Source: Gordionus sp. m RMFG-2023 (lineage: Eukaryota > Nematomorpha > Gordioida > Chordodea > Parachordodidae). Taken from it: 64,000 nt of DNA. Positions 63,401 through 64,000 of this stretch are shown piece by piece (position 1 is the stretch's first letter; each line of letters opens with the position of its first letter). A program made the translations under genes and the position numbers. Under the pieces are notes generated by a model. That model made no database searches, was not told the DNA's origin, and saw only the letters and a list, made by a program, of their open reading frames with translations. Location of the stretch: the NCBI RefSeq assembly GCF_954871325.1, contig NC_088775.1, forward strand, positions 25,645,561-25,709,560, given 5' to 3'.

Positions 63401-64000
63401 TGATCCAGATCAAATAAAAACTGGCTAAAACAATTATAGTTTTTTTTTAAATCTAAAGAAAAGGATATGTTTAATGAGTGATTTTGACTGTGAGGGTGGG
63501 GAGGGGATTATATAATTAACATATATTTAATTTGTATAGTGTATTAATTTGGGTACTAAAAATATCAATTGTGCTATACCATCTCTATCAATTTGTTCTA
63601 TGATATTACTGATATGCTCAATTTATCATTTATCACCAAAATATGTTAGAATATCTGCATTTTAGTGTTTATTTTATTCAGTTTTTAAAAATATATTTTA
63701 TGATTTTAAAAAATTTCATGTTTCAATATTAAAATACTAACAATTTTATATAACTAGCAAAATATAAATTTTGTCTGCATTTAAAATTTTTAACTTATGT
63801 TAAAGTTTCTTAATAAATCAAAAAACTTTATCATTCAATAATAATAAATATTACCTTCTCCCATAGCTTTATTTGCTTCTTGTCTTTTATTATCTGATTC
63901 TGTTTCCATATCCTCTGTAACATCAATATCATTATTTCCCATATCTTGATCTGCATTATCATTGGCATCAGGTTTGACAGTTAATTCATTGTCGAATTCT
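54404..64000 (-). CDS. ST13: ST13 / Hip, Hsc70-interacting protein (5' part beyond window)
   Basis: Co-chaperone that binds the Hsc70 ATPase domain in the cytosol and stabilises its ADP state. Exons in transcript order: 64,000-63,855 (partial; acidic linker NDIDVTEDMETES, then KAMGEG), 61,424-61,340 (DLEGALKLYAEAIQKNP), 61,113-61,003 (AIKDCDKALQLNPDS, VRGKAN), 60,490-60,388 (LGHWTQAKLDLAQSLKIDFD), 57,594-57,478 (HKIEEYERKKDRKK, charged helix), 55,469-55,323 (Gly/Pro-rich linker, then MADPEILEAFQ) and 54,559-54,404 (FQDISANPANMAKYQSNPK, the STI1-like DP domain; TAG at 54,404-54,406). All six junctions keep phase with GT..AG. The three TPR repeats, charged region, G-P linker and DP domain come in the order known for ST13; the GGMP repeats of vertebrates are reduced to a short Gly/Ala/Pro stretch. 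The N-terminal dimerisation domain must lie to the right of the window. Introns carry a pogo MITE, a hAT element and smaller repeats, yet the coding frame is intact. Confidence 0.95.
56773..56927. repeat. hAT-type MITE, 155 bp, exact 8-bp target duplication
   Basis: Ends CAGAGTTGTTAAA and, inverted, CAGAGTTGTTAAAAATAC; flanked by TAAATTTC at 56,765-56,772 and 56,928-56,935. The interior has several TATCTAGATA units. In an ST13 intron. Confidence 0.85.
57946..60299. mobile_element. hAT-like element, 2.35 kb, exact 8-bp target duplication, no intact transposase
   Basis: GTCTGAGC at 57,938-57,945 and 60,300-60,307. Ends TAGTGTTGTTAATTGGTTGG and, inverted, TAGTGTTGTTAAATTGCTTG. Subterminal GACCCGGGGTT motifs occur at both sides (about 57,978-58,070 and 60,215-60,245). 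The interior is AT-rich; a minus-strand scrap near 58,805-58,870 (SVFSEFGDIDLKDRRKRKL) is faintly like the hAT C-terminus, but no usable frame remains. In an ST13 intron. Confidence 0.8.
62300..62825. repeat. pogo-derived MITE (deletion derivative of the 20,142 element)
   Basis: The left end GGGAAACCCAGGGCAATGTG corresponds to the left end of the pogo element, continuing through GGGATAACAATGTTGATGC. The right part (ATCATAGCTCCTAAAGTATT, GGCTACATATAAATCTATAA) corresponds to 22,200-22,300. The transposase region is missing. TA precedes the left end (62,298-62,299). In an ST13 intron. Confidence 0.75.
62855..63050 (+). pseudogene. Fragment matching the 3' end of the receptor pseudogene
   Basis: An open plus-strand stretch (FIPLVNNTIRVFNEEFLKF, then GRKLSQISANHNESFYFKQA, ending NNPIY and TAA at about 63,048) parallels 27,295-27,430 (SIPLVTIPMEFCEGFLKL, GRKLKQ, then NHNEVFYLKQ in a shifted frame). 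This looks like a second, partial copy of the TM7 and tail region of the class C GPCR family, in an ST13 intron and antisense to ST13. Alternatively both are pieces of an unrecognised repeat. Confidence 0.5.
63051..63854. other. ST13 intron, AT-rich
   Basis: No feature recognised apart from the donor GTAATA of the first visible exon at 63,853-63,854 (minus strand). Confidence 0.4.

Overview
The window is AT-rich eukaryotic DNA, almost certainly from an animal. Coding exons are short, with a clearly higher GC content than the flanking DNA, and are split by GT..AG introns; the content includes a class C GPCR, an ST13/Hip gene and a typical metazoan mix of transposable elements (RTE-like LINE, pogo, piggyBac, MULE, hAT and Ty3/Gypsy). 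I cannot name the species or phylum. There is no sign of operons, CRISPR arrays, rRNA or bacterial genes.

Host genes. (1) A plus-strand gene of uncertain identity (weak resemblance to Integrator subunit 5) has exons between 7,203 and 16,516. Most of its exon junctions keep phase, and a Gypsy fossil lies in its largest intron. (2) A plus-strand class C (mGluR-like) receptor pseudogene spans about 22,630-27,430. It has several frame breaks, and a piggyBac transposon sits inside one coding exon at a TTAA site. (3) A second plus-strand orphan gene ends at 37,244; six exons from 32,281 join with perfect phase. (4) ST13/Hip (Hsc70-interacting protein) lies on the minus strand from 54,404 past the right edge; seven exons are visible and all junctions are in phase.

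Mobile DNA fills most of the rest. 1-1,716: a broken transposon-like gene. 3,149-5,740: a 5'-truncated LINE. 11,143-14,970: a Gypsy fossil with both LTRs and a 5-bp target duplication. 20,142-22,370: a pogo element with its TIRs. 23,034-25,878: a piggyBac. 39,022-50,622: a nested structure bounded by the ends and 9-bp target duplication of a FLYWCH/MULE transposon; it contains a second copy of the MULE right end and a rearranged Gypsy composite. Several non-autonomous hAT elements with 8-bp target duplications (8,367, 28,409, 51,221, 56,773, 57,946), a pogo-derived MITE (62,300), other MITEs and dispersed repeats are scattered through introns and intergenic DNA.

The genes shown here do not form a pathway. 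The interest lies in the layered insertion history, in the receptor gene interrupted by piggyBac, and in two well-phased but unidentified host genes. All homology statements come from recognising motifs by eye; no database search was run.
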